Assembly (NCBI GenBank): GCA_035544495.1
Contig: DATKEU010000482.1
Location: forward strand, 1-13,651
Origin: DATKEU01 sp035544495
Lineage (GTDB): Bacteria; Myxococcota_A; Polyangia; Fen-1088
Reading direction: 5' to 3'
Length of the DNA stretch: 13,651 bases
The notes beneath the pieces are model-generated. The model worked only from the letters and a program-made list of their open reading frames with translations. It had not been told where the DNA came from and made no database searches. Positions 6,598-13,086 of the stretch are shown here, in pieces. The first letter of the stretch is position 1; every line of letters begins with the position of its first letter. The position numbers and the translations under genes are program-made.

Positions 6598-8214
6598 CCG
6601 ACGGTTCGAGCTTCGTTTTGGTTTGTTTTCTGCCTGGTCATGGCGGCCGGCGCGGCGGGCTGCGGGTCGTCGCCTCCCCTGCATCGGGACGGCGGCGTGA
6701 CCGACGCCGGCCCGCGCGCGGACGCTGGCCCACGCGCCGACACCGGCCCCGATGCGCCGCCCATCGATCGAGCAGCCGGCGACTCGACCGTCGACAAGAT
6801 CGCCGACGGTGCCGGCGTCGATACGCGGGCCGACCTCGACGGGCCTGACGGTGAACCAGCCGATGTTTCGCATCCCGACCTCGCGGCCGATCGGACCGAG
6901 GCGGGCACGGACGCGCGGGCGGTCGCCGATGCGGGAATGGAAGCCAGCGGCGACGGGCTCGCGGAAGCCGCGCCGGCCGCCGATGCGCCACCCGACGTTG
7001 CACCAGATTCGGCGCCGGACACCGCCGACACCGGGCCAACCATGGGTGCATCCGACGGTTCACCCGCCGAGAGCCCCAACTCCGACGGTGCGCCAGCCGA
7101 AGCTGCCGCTGATGGCGACGGCTGCCCGGGCGCCACACCCGGCACGTGGCAGTTTCTCGGCGACGGTCTGCGAAATTTTCCTGGCGCCGAGCCGGTGGCG
7201 CCGGCGATCACGTTGCTCGACGGCCAGCAGCCGGTCGTGGCCTGGCAAGAGGACGTCACGTCACACACGAAGATCTGGACGGTCACCAACTGCGTCGGCG
7301 CGTGGTCGGTGCTGGGATTGGATGCCCTTGGAGGAACTCCGGCGCTGACTGTCGACGGCAGCGGCGCTGTCGTGCGCGCCGTCTGGTCGCGTGACGATCG
7401 GATCATCATCGATCGCTGGGACGGCGGCGCCTGGACGGCGATGGGATCGCCCCTCGGCCAGATGCAAAGGCGGTCCATGTTTCCAAAGCTGGTGCCGGAC
7501 GCCACGGGCCAGCCGATCGTGGCATGGGTCGTCAGCCCCGGGCTGCCCTGGGGCCAGATCCAGGTGGCACGCTGGGACGGCTCGGCGTGGGCGGCGATGA
7601 ACCCGGATACCGGGGTTCCGAACGGAATCACCTATAGCGGTACGTATTCACCAATGTCGATGACGGCGGGTGGCGGCGGTGCGCCCGTCATCGCCTGGTC
7701 GGGGCTCAACGCCGCCACGATGGCCGCCCGATTTGCCGGCGGCACGAACTGGACCACGTTGCCGTCCGCGCCCGACAACGGCGGCACCTCCGGACTCGAC
7801 AACGGTCCTGTCGTGCGCGCCAACAGCGCCGGGGATGTCTTTCTTGCGACGTTCGTGGCGTCCGGTCAGTCATACCGTCTGGCCGTGCTGCGACTGACGG
7901 GAATCAGCTGGCAGCAACTCGGTCCCGTGCTGAACGCGACAGCGGACGACGATTTCGACCTCGCCTTCGACGCCGGCGGCGTGCCCGTCGTCATCGACAC
8001 GGAAACCGTCTCGGGCGAGATCGGCAGCCGGATCTTCACCTACCGCTGGAACGGCGCCGATTGGCAATCACTCGCGCCGCCGCTGTCGGTCGCGGCCGGC
8101 GTCTGGAACCGGGAGCCGCACCTGGTGCGAGACCGGGCCGGCCGCTGGATCGCTGCCTGGGCAGAGAAGAACAACCCCGACTTCTTGCTGCACGTCGCCC
8201 GCTTTCAGCCGTGA
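6574..8214 (+). CDS. Secreted lipoprotein with acidic low-complexity spacer and predicted seven-bladed beta-propeller
   Basis: This 546-residue protein starts with a lipoprotein signal peptide: hydrophobic ASFWFVFCLVMAAGAAGC ending at Cys30. Residues 31-185 are a spacer rich in Asp, Ala, Gly and Pro, the type common in deltaproteobacterial surface lipoproteins. From about 190 there are seven imperfect units of about 40 residues with the pattern P-x-L-x-x-D-x-x-G-x-PVVAW...VxRWDGxxWxxLG. They begin near 208, 256, 304, 360, 412, 460 and 515. This suggests a beta-propeller of the BNR/sialidase-like kind, but the catalytic residues of sialidases are not evident. The last unit lacks its W..LG strand, and TWQFLGD at 191-197 could supply it. 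Cys184 and Cys240 might form a disulfide. Likely role: outer-surface binding or adhesion. The start could be ATG 6574 or 6589, because the start segment is duplicated. It converges with the small lipoprotein gene. Confidence 0.8.
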   Translation: MRSSLMRSPTVRASFWFVFCLVMAAGAAGCGSSPPLHRDGGVTDAGPRADAGPRADTGPDAPPIDRAAGDSTVDKIADGAGVDTRADLDGPDGEPADVSHPDLAADRTEAGTDARAVADAGMEASGDGLAEAAPAADAPPDVAPDSAPDTADTGPTMGASDGSPAESPNSDGAPAEAAADGDGCPGATPGTWQFLGDGLRNFPGAEPVAPAITLLDGQQPVVAWQEDVTSHTKIWTVTNCVGAWSVLGLDALGGTPALTVDGSGAVVRAVWSRDDRIIIDRWDGGAWTAMGSPLGQMQRRSMFPKLVPDATGQPIVAWVVSPGLPWGQIQVARWDGSAWAAMNPDTGVPNGITYSGTYSPMSMTAGGGGAPVIAWSGLNAATMAARFAGGTNWTTLPSAPDNGGTSGLDNGPVVRANSAGDVFLATFVASGQSYRLAVLRLTGISWQQLGPVLNATADDDFDLAFDAGGVPVVIDTETVSGEIGSRIFTYRWNGADWQSLAPPLSVAAGVWNREPHLVRDRAGRWIAAWAEKNNPDFLLHVARFQP

Positions 8215-8241
8215 CCGCAACGGCGCGGCGCCGGCGTGCGG
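8215..8241. terminator. GC-rich imperfect hairpin filling the gap between convergent genes, possible bidirectional terminator
   Basis: The 28 bp between the two convergent stop codons hold CCGCA (8215-8219) pairing with TGCGG (8237-8241), and an inner stem CGGCG (8221-8225) with CGCCG (8229-8233) around a CGG loop. There is no T-tract on either side, so it is not a classical intrinsic terminator. Its exact placement between the stops suggests an end-of-transcript structure serving both strands. Confidence 0.4.
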
Positions 8242-8242
8242 G

Positions 8243-8488
8243 TCAGTCGATTTCCACGCGCTCGACGACGCCTGGACAGCGCCAGTGGGCCGGGTGCCAG
8301 CGCCCGCGCGGGCCATAGTGGCCTTCGACGAAGACGCCGCCGCGGCACGAGGATGCCGTCGGGCGCGCCACGACGCGCTCGCGCACGACGCAGCCGGAAG
8401 CGCCCATCCCCGCGCCGATCCCCAAGGCCAGGGCCAGCGCGGCCATCAAGCGAATACCTTTTTTTTCCTTTTTCATGAAGCGCAACAT
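8243..8488 (-). CDS. Small lipoprotein with His/Trp-rich GHY...HPAHW repeat
   Basis: This 81-residue protein starts MLRFMKKEKKGIRLMAALALALG and has a lipobox ending at Cys33 (GASGC). The mature part is only about 49 residues and contains GGVFVEGHYGPRGRWHPAHWR, two short related units of the G-H-Y/W type. These resemble the YXWGXW/W-x-P-G-H-W repeat proteins found in the envelope of Gram-negative bacteria; their function is not established. The frame is open to 8554, but ATG 8488 has a strong AAGGGGGG seven nucleotides upstream, while ATG 8476 has none. An A-run of eight lies in the lysine-rich start. It lies 82 bp downstream of the EEP lipoprotein gene on the same strand and may be co-transcribed or have its own promoter. 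Assignment to the repeat family is tentative; the lipoprotein nature is well supported. Confidence 0.7.
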   Translation of the reverse strand: MLRFMKKEKKGIRLMAALALALGIGAGMGASGCVVRERVVARPTASSCRGGVFVEGHYGPRGRWHPAHWRCPGVVERVEID

Positions 8489-8495
8489 AAGAACG

Positions 8496-8503
8496 CCCCC
8501 CTT
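8496..8503 (-). promoter_or_regulatory. Ribosome-binding site that decides the start of the small lipoprotein
   Basis: Read on the minus strand, AAGGGGGG ends seven nucleotides before ATG 8488. Neither the upstream start at 8554 nor the internal ATG at 8476 has a comparable site. Confidence 0.65.
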
Positions 8504-8570
8504 ACAGAACACCCCTGTCCGCCCGCCCGCGAACGCCTTACGGTCAGATCTCACGCCGCCGCGCGCTGTG

Positions 8571-9737
8571 CTATTGCCAGGCGGTCATCGCGACGCGCGC
8601 CGCGACCGGGTAGTGATCCGATGGAAAGCGGCCGCCGACTTCGGTGTGGTCGATCTCGGCGCCGAGCGCGGATTCGCCCGGCCCCATGAAGATGAAATCG
8701 ATCTTGGCGCCGGCCGTGCCGCCCATGAAATCGTGGAACGTCAGCACGTCGGTGGCGACGGGGTGCAAGGCGCGGAAGGTGTCGCGGAGCGGGATGGGGT
8801 TCGGCATCCCCGCCAGCGGCGCCGCGCCCGTCATGTAGCGCACCGCCGGCTGCGACTCGTCGCTGTTGAAGTCGCCGGTCACGACGAACGGATCGGTCGC
8901 GACGGGGCGCTCGGCGATCCGCCGCATCAGCAGCTGCACGCTCTTTTCGTTGGCGGGCTCCGAGACATTGTCCAGGTGAACGTTGAAATGATAGTAAGCC
9001 CGCCTGGTCGCGCGCTCGACGAAACGCCCCCACGTGCAGATCCGAATGCTGGCGTTCCCCCAGCTCGACGAGCCCGGCACGTCGGGCGTGTCGGAGAACC
9101 AGAACGTCCCGGACGCCGCCACGTCGAAGCGAGCGGCGCGGTAGAGGATGGCGCTGAACTCGCCGGCGGTGGCGCCGTCGTCGCGCCCCACGCCGATGCG
9201 CTGGTATTCGGGCAGGGCAGCGGCGAGATCCTGGACCTGAACGAACAGCGCCTCCTGCAAGCCCGCGCTGTCGGGCGCCTGCGCGCGCAAGACGCCGAAC
9301 ACCAGATCGCGGCGCAGCGGCCAGGCATTGGCGCCGTCGCCCGCGTTGGCGTAGCGGATGTTGAACGTGACGAGCTTGAGCGTGGGATCCGCGGCGCCGT
9401 CGGCACTGCCGTCGGGGGCGGGCGCGCCGTCGGGGCCGTCCCCCGCGCTGCCGCCGGCGCCGGCGCCATCGCCACCGTCGGGCGCGCCGTCGGCCTGGGC
9501 GGCGGCTTCGACGACGCCGCCGCCGGCCCGGTCCGCGACGATGTCCACGACCGCGTCGGGAGGCGCGACCGCGTCGCCGCTCGCATCGCCGTCGCGGCCG
9601 GCGCCGGCGCCGTCGCCACCACCACGACCGCCGCACGCAACCACGCCAAGCGGGGCCAGGGCGAGCGCCGCCATGATCACCGCGACACCGCCTCGTCTCG
9701 CGGCCTGGCGGCGGTTCGCGCCGGCGTCCTTGACCAC
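8571..9737 (-). CDS. Lipoprotein of the endonuclease/exonuclease/phosphatase (EEP) superfamily
   Basis: Predicted length is 388 residues. The n-region KDAGANRRQAARR, a hydrophobic stretch and VVAC (Cys35) make a lipoprotein signal. Residues 36-118 are a Gly/Asp/Ala/Pro spacer, and the EEP fold follows. The expected metal and catalytic residues appear in order: Asn126 in VTFNIRY, Glu162 in LQEAL, His254 in FNVHLD, Asp289 and Asn291 in VVTGDFN, Asp347 in KIDFIF, and His375 in SDHYP. The intervening PEYQRIGVGRDDG, TFWFSDTPDVPGS and IRICTWGRF match a common secreted subgroup of EEP hydrolases whose substrate (DNA, RNA, phosphodiester or phosphoester) cannot be read from sequence. All catalytic positions are intact, so an active extracytoplasmic Mg-dependent hydrolase is likely. 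The frame is open upstream to 10034, but GTG 9737 has AGGAG five nucleotides before it and places the signal peptide at the N-terminus. It is divergent from the dehydrogenase gene (103 bp). Confidence 0.85.
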   Translation of the reverse strand: MVKDAGANRRQAARRGGVAVIMAALALAPLGVVACGGRGGGDGAGAGRDGDASGDAVAPPDAVVDIVADRAGGGVVEAAAQADGAPDGGDGAGAGGSAGDGPDGAPAPDGSADGAADPTLKLVTFNIRYANAGDGANAWPLRRDLVFGVLRAQAPDSAGLQEALFVQVQDLAAALPEYQRIGVGRDDGATAGEFSAILYRAARFDVAASGTFWFSDTPDVPGSSSWGNASIRICTWGRFVERATRRAYYHFNVHLDNVSEPANEKSVQLLMRRIAERPVATDPFVVTGDFNSDESQPAVRYMTGAAPLAGMPNPIPLRDTFRALHPVATDVLTFHDFMGGTAGAKIDFIFMGPGESALGAEIDHTEVGGRFPSDHYPVAARVAMTAWQ

Positions 9738-9742
9738 GCCCT

Positions 9743-9747
9743 CTCCT
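9743..9747 (-). promoter_or_regulatory. Ribosome-binding site supporting a GTG start for the EEP lipoprotein
   Basis: On the minus strand AGGAG is followed by five nucleotides and then GTG 9737. This start gives a well-formed lipoprotein signal peptide, whereas longer starts would place about 100 non-hydrophobic residues in front of it. Confidence 0.7.
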
Positions 9748-9828
9748 ATCACACGCGATGAGATGACAGGATCGAGAGGCACGCGGACGATCCGGCAAGA
9801 CCGCTCGCACCGCTCGCGGGGCGTGGTG

Positions 9829-9834
9829 TAAATT
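9829..9834 (+). promoter_or_regulatory. Candidate -10 box for the dehydrogenase gene, consistent with a leaderless transcript
   Basis: TAAATT lies six nucleotides before ATG 9841, so transcription begun at the normal distance would start at or next to the initiation codon. No Shine-Dalgarno sequence precedes the ATG. No good -35 hexamer is visible at 16-18 bp, which limits confidence. Confidence 0.4.
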
Positions 9835-9840
9835 CGACCA

Positions 9841-10773
9841 ATGACGGCGCTGGACATTTTCTGCAACCATGATTTTCCGGCGGCGGCGAAGGGGCTGCTG
9901 GAAAGCGGGATCGCCGGCCATCGATTGATCGGCGCGCTGGCAGAGGCCGACGTGGCGCTGGGACAACCGGACGTCGCCGGGGTCGTCGCCTCGCCGCGGC
10001 TGCGCTGGACGCAGCTGACCAGCGCCGGGTACACGAACTACGATCGCGACGACCTGCGGGCGGCCTTCACGGCGCGCGGCGCGGCGCTGACCAAGAGCTC
10101 GCTTGTCTTCGATCAGCCCTGCGCCGAGCACATCGTGGCGCTGATGTTCGCGCAGGCGCGCCAGCTGCCGGCGGCGCTGGCCGAGCAGCGGGGCGCGCGC
10201 GGCTGGCCGCAGAAGGCCCTGCGGTCGCGCTCGCGCCTGCTGCGCGGGCAGTCGGTGGTGATCGCCGGCCTCGGTTCGATCGCCCGGCTGGTGATCGGGA
10301 TGCTGGCGCCGCTGCGCATGGAGGTGACCGTGCTGCGCCGCCGGGTCGCGGGCGACGAGCCGGCGCCCGCCGCCGCCTGGGACAGCCCGGAGGCGACGCG
10401 CGCCTTCGGTGCGGCCGACCACGTCCTCAACGTCCTGCCCGCCGCTCCCGGCACCGACGGATTTTTCAACGCCGCCCGCCTGGCGCTGGTGAAGCCGGGC
10501 GCGATCTTCTACAACATCGGCCGCGGCAACACCGTGGATCAGCCCGCTCTGATCGCCGCTCTGACCAGCGGCCGGCTGGGCGCCGCGTACCTGGACGTCG
10601 CCACGCCCGAGCCGCTGCCGCCCGACCACCCGCTGTGGACGGCGCCCAATTGTTTCATCACGCCGCACACCGCGGGCGGCCACGAGGACGAATCGCTACG
10701 CCTGGTGCGGCATTTCCTCGACAATCTGGCGCGTTTTGCCGCTGGCCGGGCGCTCCTCGATCGCGTGCTCTGA
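9841..10773 (+). CDS. D-isomer-specific 2-hydroxyacid dehydrogenase family protein
   Basis: This 310-residue cytoplasmic enzyme is of usual family length. The dinucleotide-binding loop GLGSIA lies at 143-148 (G-x-G-x-x-A instead of a final Gly). The catalytic residues are in place: Arg228 in NIGRGNTVD, Glu257 in DVATPEPLP, and His276 in ITPHTAGG. After the second strand of the Rossmann fold the sequence is LRRR (165-168) with no acidic residue. In this family that usually goes with NADP(H) preference, as in glyoxylate/hydroxypyruvate reductases. Reaction: reversible reduction of a 2-keto acid to the D-2-hydroxy acid; the exact substrate is not determined. The start at ATG 9841 has no Shine-Dalgarno but sits just after a TAAATT box. 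It is divergent from the EEP lipoprotein gene. The transporter operon begins immediately downstream, with its -35 box abutting this gene's stop codon. Confidence 0.87.
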   Translation: MTALDIFCNHDFPAAAKGLLESGIAGHRLIGALAEADVALGQPDVAGVVASPRLRWTQLTSAGYTNYDRDDLRAAFTARGAALTKSSLVFDQPCAEHIVALMFAQARQLPAALAEQRGARGWPQKALRSRSRLLRGQSVVIAGLGSIARLVIGMLAPLRMEVTVLRRRVAGDEPAPAAAWDSPEATRAFGAADHVLNVLPAAPGTDGFFNAARLALVKPGAIFYNIGRGNTVDQPALIAALTSGRLGAAYLDVATPEPLPPDHPLWTAPNCFITPHTAGGHEDESLRLVRHFLDNLARFAAGRALLDRVL

Positions 10774-10802
10774 TTGACCTGCCCGGCGGGCCGCTTTACA
10801 TT
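10774..10802 (+). promoter_or_regulatory. Sigma-70-like promoter for the branched-chain amino acid transporter operon
   Basis: TTGACC (10774-10779, five of six matches to TTGACA) and TACATT (10797-10802, four of six to TATAAT) are separated by exactly 17 bp. The -35 box begins right after the stop codon of the dehydrogenase. The start codon at 10812 is nine nucleotides past the -10 box, so the leader would be zero to a few bases, consistent with the lack of a Shine-Dalgarno sequence. Confidence 0.65.
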
Positions 10803-10811
10803 CCGCCCTCG

Positions 10812-12119
10812 ATGACACGTCTTGCGCGGATGTGGAAGAGCAAGTGCAATTGCAAGTGGCTGCTCGCCGCTGCCGCATCGGCCGCCCTCGCCGGCGCCGG
10901 CTGCAAGGCGAAGAGTGGAACCGGCGGCAGCGCGGCCGAACCTGGCGGCGGCGGTGGCGGTGGCGCCACGAAGGTGAAGATGGTCTCCAGCCTGCCGCGC
11001 ACCGGCAGCGCCAACGCCCAGACCAGCACCATCGTCAACGGCATCCGCCTGGCGCTCGACGAAGCCGCCTTCAAGGTCGGCGACATGACCATCGAGTTCG
11101 AGGACTGGGACGACGCCTCGGCCAAGAAGGGCGACTGGGACCCGGAGGTCGAGGCCGCCAACGCCGACCGGGCCGCCAACGACAAGGACATCCTCTTTTA
11201 CCTCGGCACGTACAACTCGGGCGCGGCGAAGATCTCCATGCCGGTGCTGAACAAGGCGGGCCTGGTGATGATCTCGCCCGGCAACACGTACCCCGGCCTC
11301 ACCAAGCCTGGCACCGGCGAGCCCAGCGAGCCGGCGGTCTATCGCCCCAGCGGCCGCGTCACCTATTACCGCGTCGTGCCCGCCGACGACATCCAGGGCA
11401 AGGTGGGCGCGCAGTTCGCGAAGCAGCAGGGGCTGAAGAACGTCTACGTCCTCTACGACGGCGGCCTTTACGGGCAGGGGATCGCCAACGTCTTCGTCAA
11501 CACCGCCGAGGACATCGGCCTCAAGGTGCTGTCGCCGGGCGCCGAGAAGATAGACCCCAAGGCGCAGGAATACCGGTCGCTGATGACGAAGATCAAGGCG
11601 CTGAAGCCCGATCTGGTCTATTACGGCGCCACCACGCAGACCAACGCCGGCCAGGTGGCGAAGGACATGGTGGCGGTGGGCCTGGGCGCCAAGCTGATGG
11701 TCCCCGACGGTTGCTTCGAGAACGCGTTCATCGAGGCGGCCGGCGCGGCCAACCTGAACGGCCGCGCCTTCATCACCTTCGGAGGCCCGCCGCCCAGCGA
11801 GCTCAAGGGCAAGGGCGCCGAGTTCGTGAAGCACTACCGCGCCAAGTGGAACGGCGAGCCGGAAGGCTACGCCGTCTACGGCTATGTCGCGGGCAAGGTG
11901 GCGCTGGACGCGCTGGCCAAGGCCGGCAAGAAGGATCGCGAGGCCGTCCGCGAGGCGATGGTGGGCATGGGCCAGTCCGACGGTCCGCTCGGGTCGTGGA
12001 AATTCGACGCCAACGGCGACACGTCGCTGACCACCATGAGCGTCAACACCGTCAAGGACGGCAAGTTCGCCTTCGTCACGCTGATGGGCAACGACACGAC
12101 CGCCGCCGCCGCGAAATAG
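10812..12119 (+). CDS. Branched-chain amino acid-type ABC transporter substrate-binding lipoprotein (LivJ/LivK-like)
   Basis: This 435-residue protein starts with an N-terminal signal (KWLLAAAASAALAGAGC) ending at Cys31, probably lipid-anchored, although the -3 residue is Gly rather than the usual Leu. A spacer with seven glycines in a row (45-51) follows. The mature domain opens VKMVSSLPRTGS...TIVNGIRLALDEA, the typical start of type I periplasmic leucine/isoleucine/valine-binding folds. It continues with TYNSGAAKISMPVLNKAGLV, DDIQGKVGAQFA and VYVLYDGGLYGQGIANVF. The protein captures ligand in the periplasm and delivers it to the LivHM permease encoded next; real ligands in this family range over amino acids, amides and urea. 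A later ATG at 10830 is possible, but 10812 fits the promoter. The n-region holds two cysteines (KCNCK), which is unusual. It is the first gene of an operon; 19 bp separate it from livH. Confidence 0.88.
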   Translation: MTRLARMWKSKCNCKWLLAAAASAALAGAGCKAKSGTGGSAAEPGGGGGGGATKVKMVSSLPRTGSANAQTSTIVNGIRLALDEAAFKVGDMTIEFEDWDDASAKKGDWDPEVEAANADRAANDKDILFYLGTYNSGAAKISMPVLNKAGLVMISPGNTYPGLTKPGTGEPSEPAVYRPSGRVTYYRVVPADDIQGKVGAQFAKQQGLKNVYVLYDGGLYGQGIANVFVNTAEDIGLKVLSPGAEKIDPKAQEYRSLMTKIKALKPDLVYYGATTQTNAGQVAKDMVAVGLGAKLMVPDGCFENAFIEAAGAANLNGRAFITFGGPPPSELKGKGAEFVKHYRAKWNGEPEGYAVYGYVAGKVALDALAKAGKKDREAVREAMVGMGQSDGPLGSWKFDANGDTSLTTMSVNTVKDGKFAFVTLMGNDTTAAAAK

Positions 12120-12138
12120 CAGCGAGGCCAGGGGCCGC

Positions 12139-13086
12139 GTGACGCTGCTGCAGCAGCTTTTGATCGGCCTCACCAACGGGATGGTGTTCGCGCTGATCGC
12201 GCTCGGCTACACGATGGTGTACGGCATCCTCGAGCTCATCAACTTCGCGCACGGGGATCTGTTCATGCTGGCGTCGTTCCTGGCGCTGACGTTGATCGGC
12301 GCGCTGGGCCTGGAGACCGCCGGCCCCGCCGCCGTCGCCGGGGGCCTCCTCCTCATCGTCGTCGCCTGCGCGCTGTTCGCCGCCGGCCTGAACTGGACCA
12401 TCGATCGGCTGGTCTATCGCCCGCTGCGCACGGCGCCCAAGCTGGCGCCGCTGGTGTCGGCCATCGGCGTGTCGTTCATATTGCAGAACCTGGGGCTGTT
12501 CTGGGGCGGCCTGCCGATGGCGGTCTTTGGCGGCGGCCGGGCGGCGGCGGCGCCCAAGTCGTTCCCCAACCTGATCTCCGGCGAGAACCTGCTGTCCGCC
12601 GGGGTCGGCCTGCGCATCACGCCCAAGGACGTGATGGTCGTGGTGTCGTCGCTGGTGGTGATGGTGGCCCTTTACGTCTTCGTCCGCTACACGCGCCTCG
12701 GCAAGGCGATGCGCGCCACCGCGCAGAACCCCACCGCCGCGCGCCTGATGGGCATCGACGTCGACCGCGTCATCGGCGCGACCTTCCTGGTGGGCGGCGG
12801 CCTGGCGGGGTTCGCGTCGGTGATCTACGGCCTTTACATCAACACCATCACCTTCCAGATCGGGTATCAAAACGGTCTTTACGCTTTCACCGCCGCCGTG
12901 CTGGGCGGCATCGGCAACATCCCGGGCGCGGTGCTGGGCGGGCTGGTGATCGGGTTCGTGCGCGCGTCGTCGGATCAGTTCATCGGCGCCGAATGGCAGC
13001 CGGCGGTGCTGTTCGGGATGCTGATCCTGATCATGGTGTTCCGGCCGCAGGGCCTTCTGGGCAGCAACATCCGGGAGAAGGTCTAG
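12139..13086 (+). CDS. livH: Branched-chain amino acid ABC transporter permease LivH
   Basis: This 315-residue inner-membrane protein has about eight hydrophobic segments. Hallmarks of LivH are the opening LLIGLTNGMVFALIALGYTMVYGI, NFAHGD (35-40), and the cytoplasmic coupling loop TRLGKAMRATAQNP followed by AARLMGIDVDRVI (185-212), which contacts the ATPase subunits. LYAFTAAVLGGIGNIPGAVLGG (248-269) and the C-terminal FRPQGLLG (301-308) complete the family signature. Together with LivM it forms the channel for ligand delivered by the binding protein. The start is GTG 12139, with AGGGG (12130-12134) just upstream. Its stop overlaps the livM start by one base (TAGTG), so the two permeases are translationally coupled. 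Length and motifs are normal for the family. Confidence 0.93.
   Translation: MTLLQQLLIGLTNGMVFALIALGYTMVYGILELINFAHGDLFMLASFLALTLIGALGLETAGPAAVAGGLLLIVVACALFAAGLNWTIDRLVYRPLRTAPKLAPLVSAIGVSFILQNLGLFWGGLPMAVFGGGRAAAAPKSFPNLISGENLLSAGVGLRITPKDVMVVVSSLVVMVALYVFVRYTRLGKAMRATAQNPTAARLMGIDVDRVIGATFLVGGGLAGFASVIYGLYINTITFQIGYQNGLYAFTAAVLGGIGNIPGAVLGGLVIGFVRASSDQFIGAEWQPAVLFGMLILIMVFRPQGLLGSNIREKV

Noticed and set aside
8475..9761. A 428-codon plus-strand frame opposite the EEP lipoprotein
   Set aside because: It has no motifs, and the minus strand carries all catalytic residues of an EEP enzyme plus a ribosome-binding site and lipoprotein signal.
9801..9816. Repeated CCGCTCG in the divergent intergenic region as an operator
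   Set aside because: Seven bases repeated twice is too little in GC-rich sequence, and there is no symmetry or regulator gene nearby.
9738..10034. N-terminal extension of the EEP frame into the dehydrogenase gene
   Set aside because: It would put a non-hydrophobic stretch before the signal peptide; GTG 9737 has a good Shine-Dalgarno.
10539..12176. A 545-codon minus-strand frame opposite the binding-protein gene
   Set aside because: It is an Arg/Ala/Gly/His-rich shadow; the sense strand encodes a recognisable binding protein.
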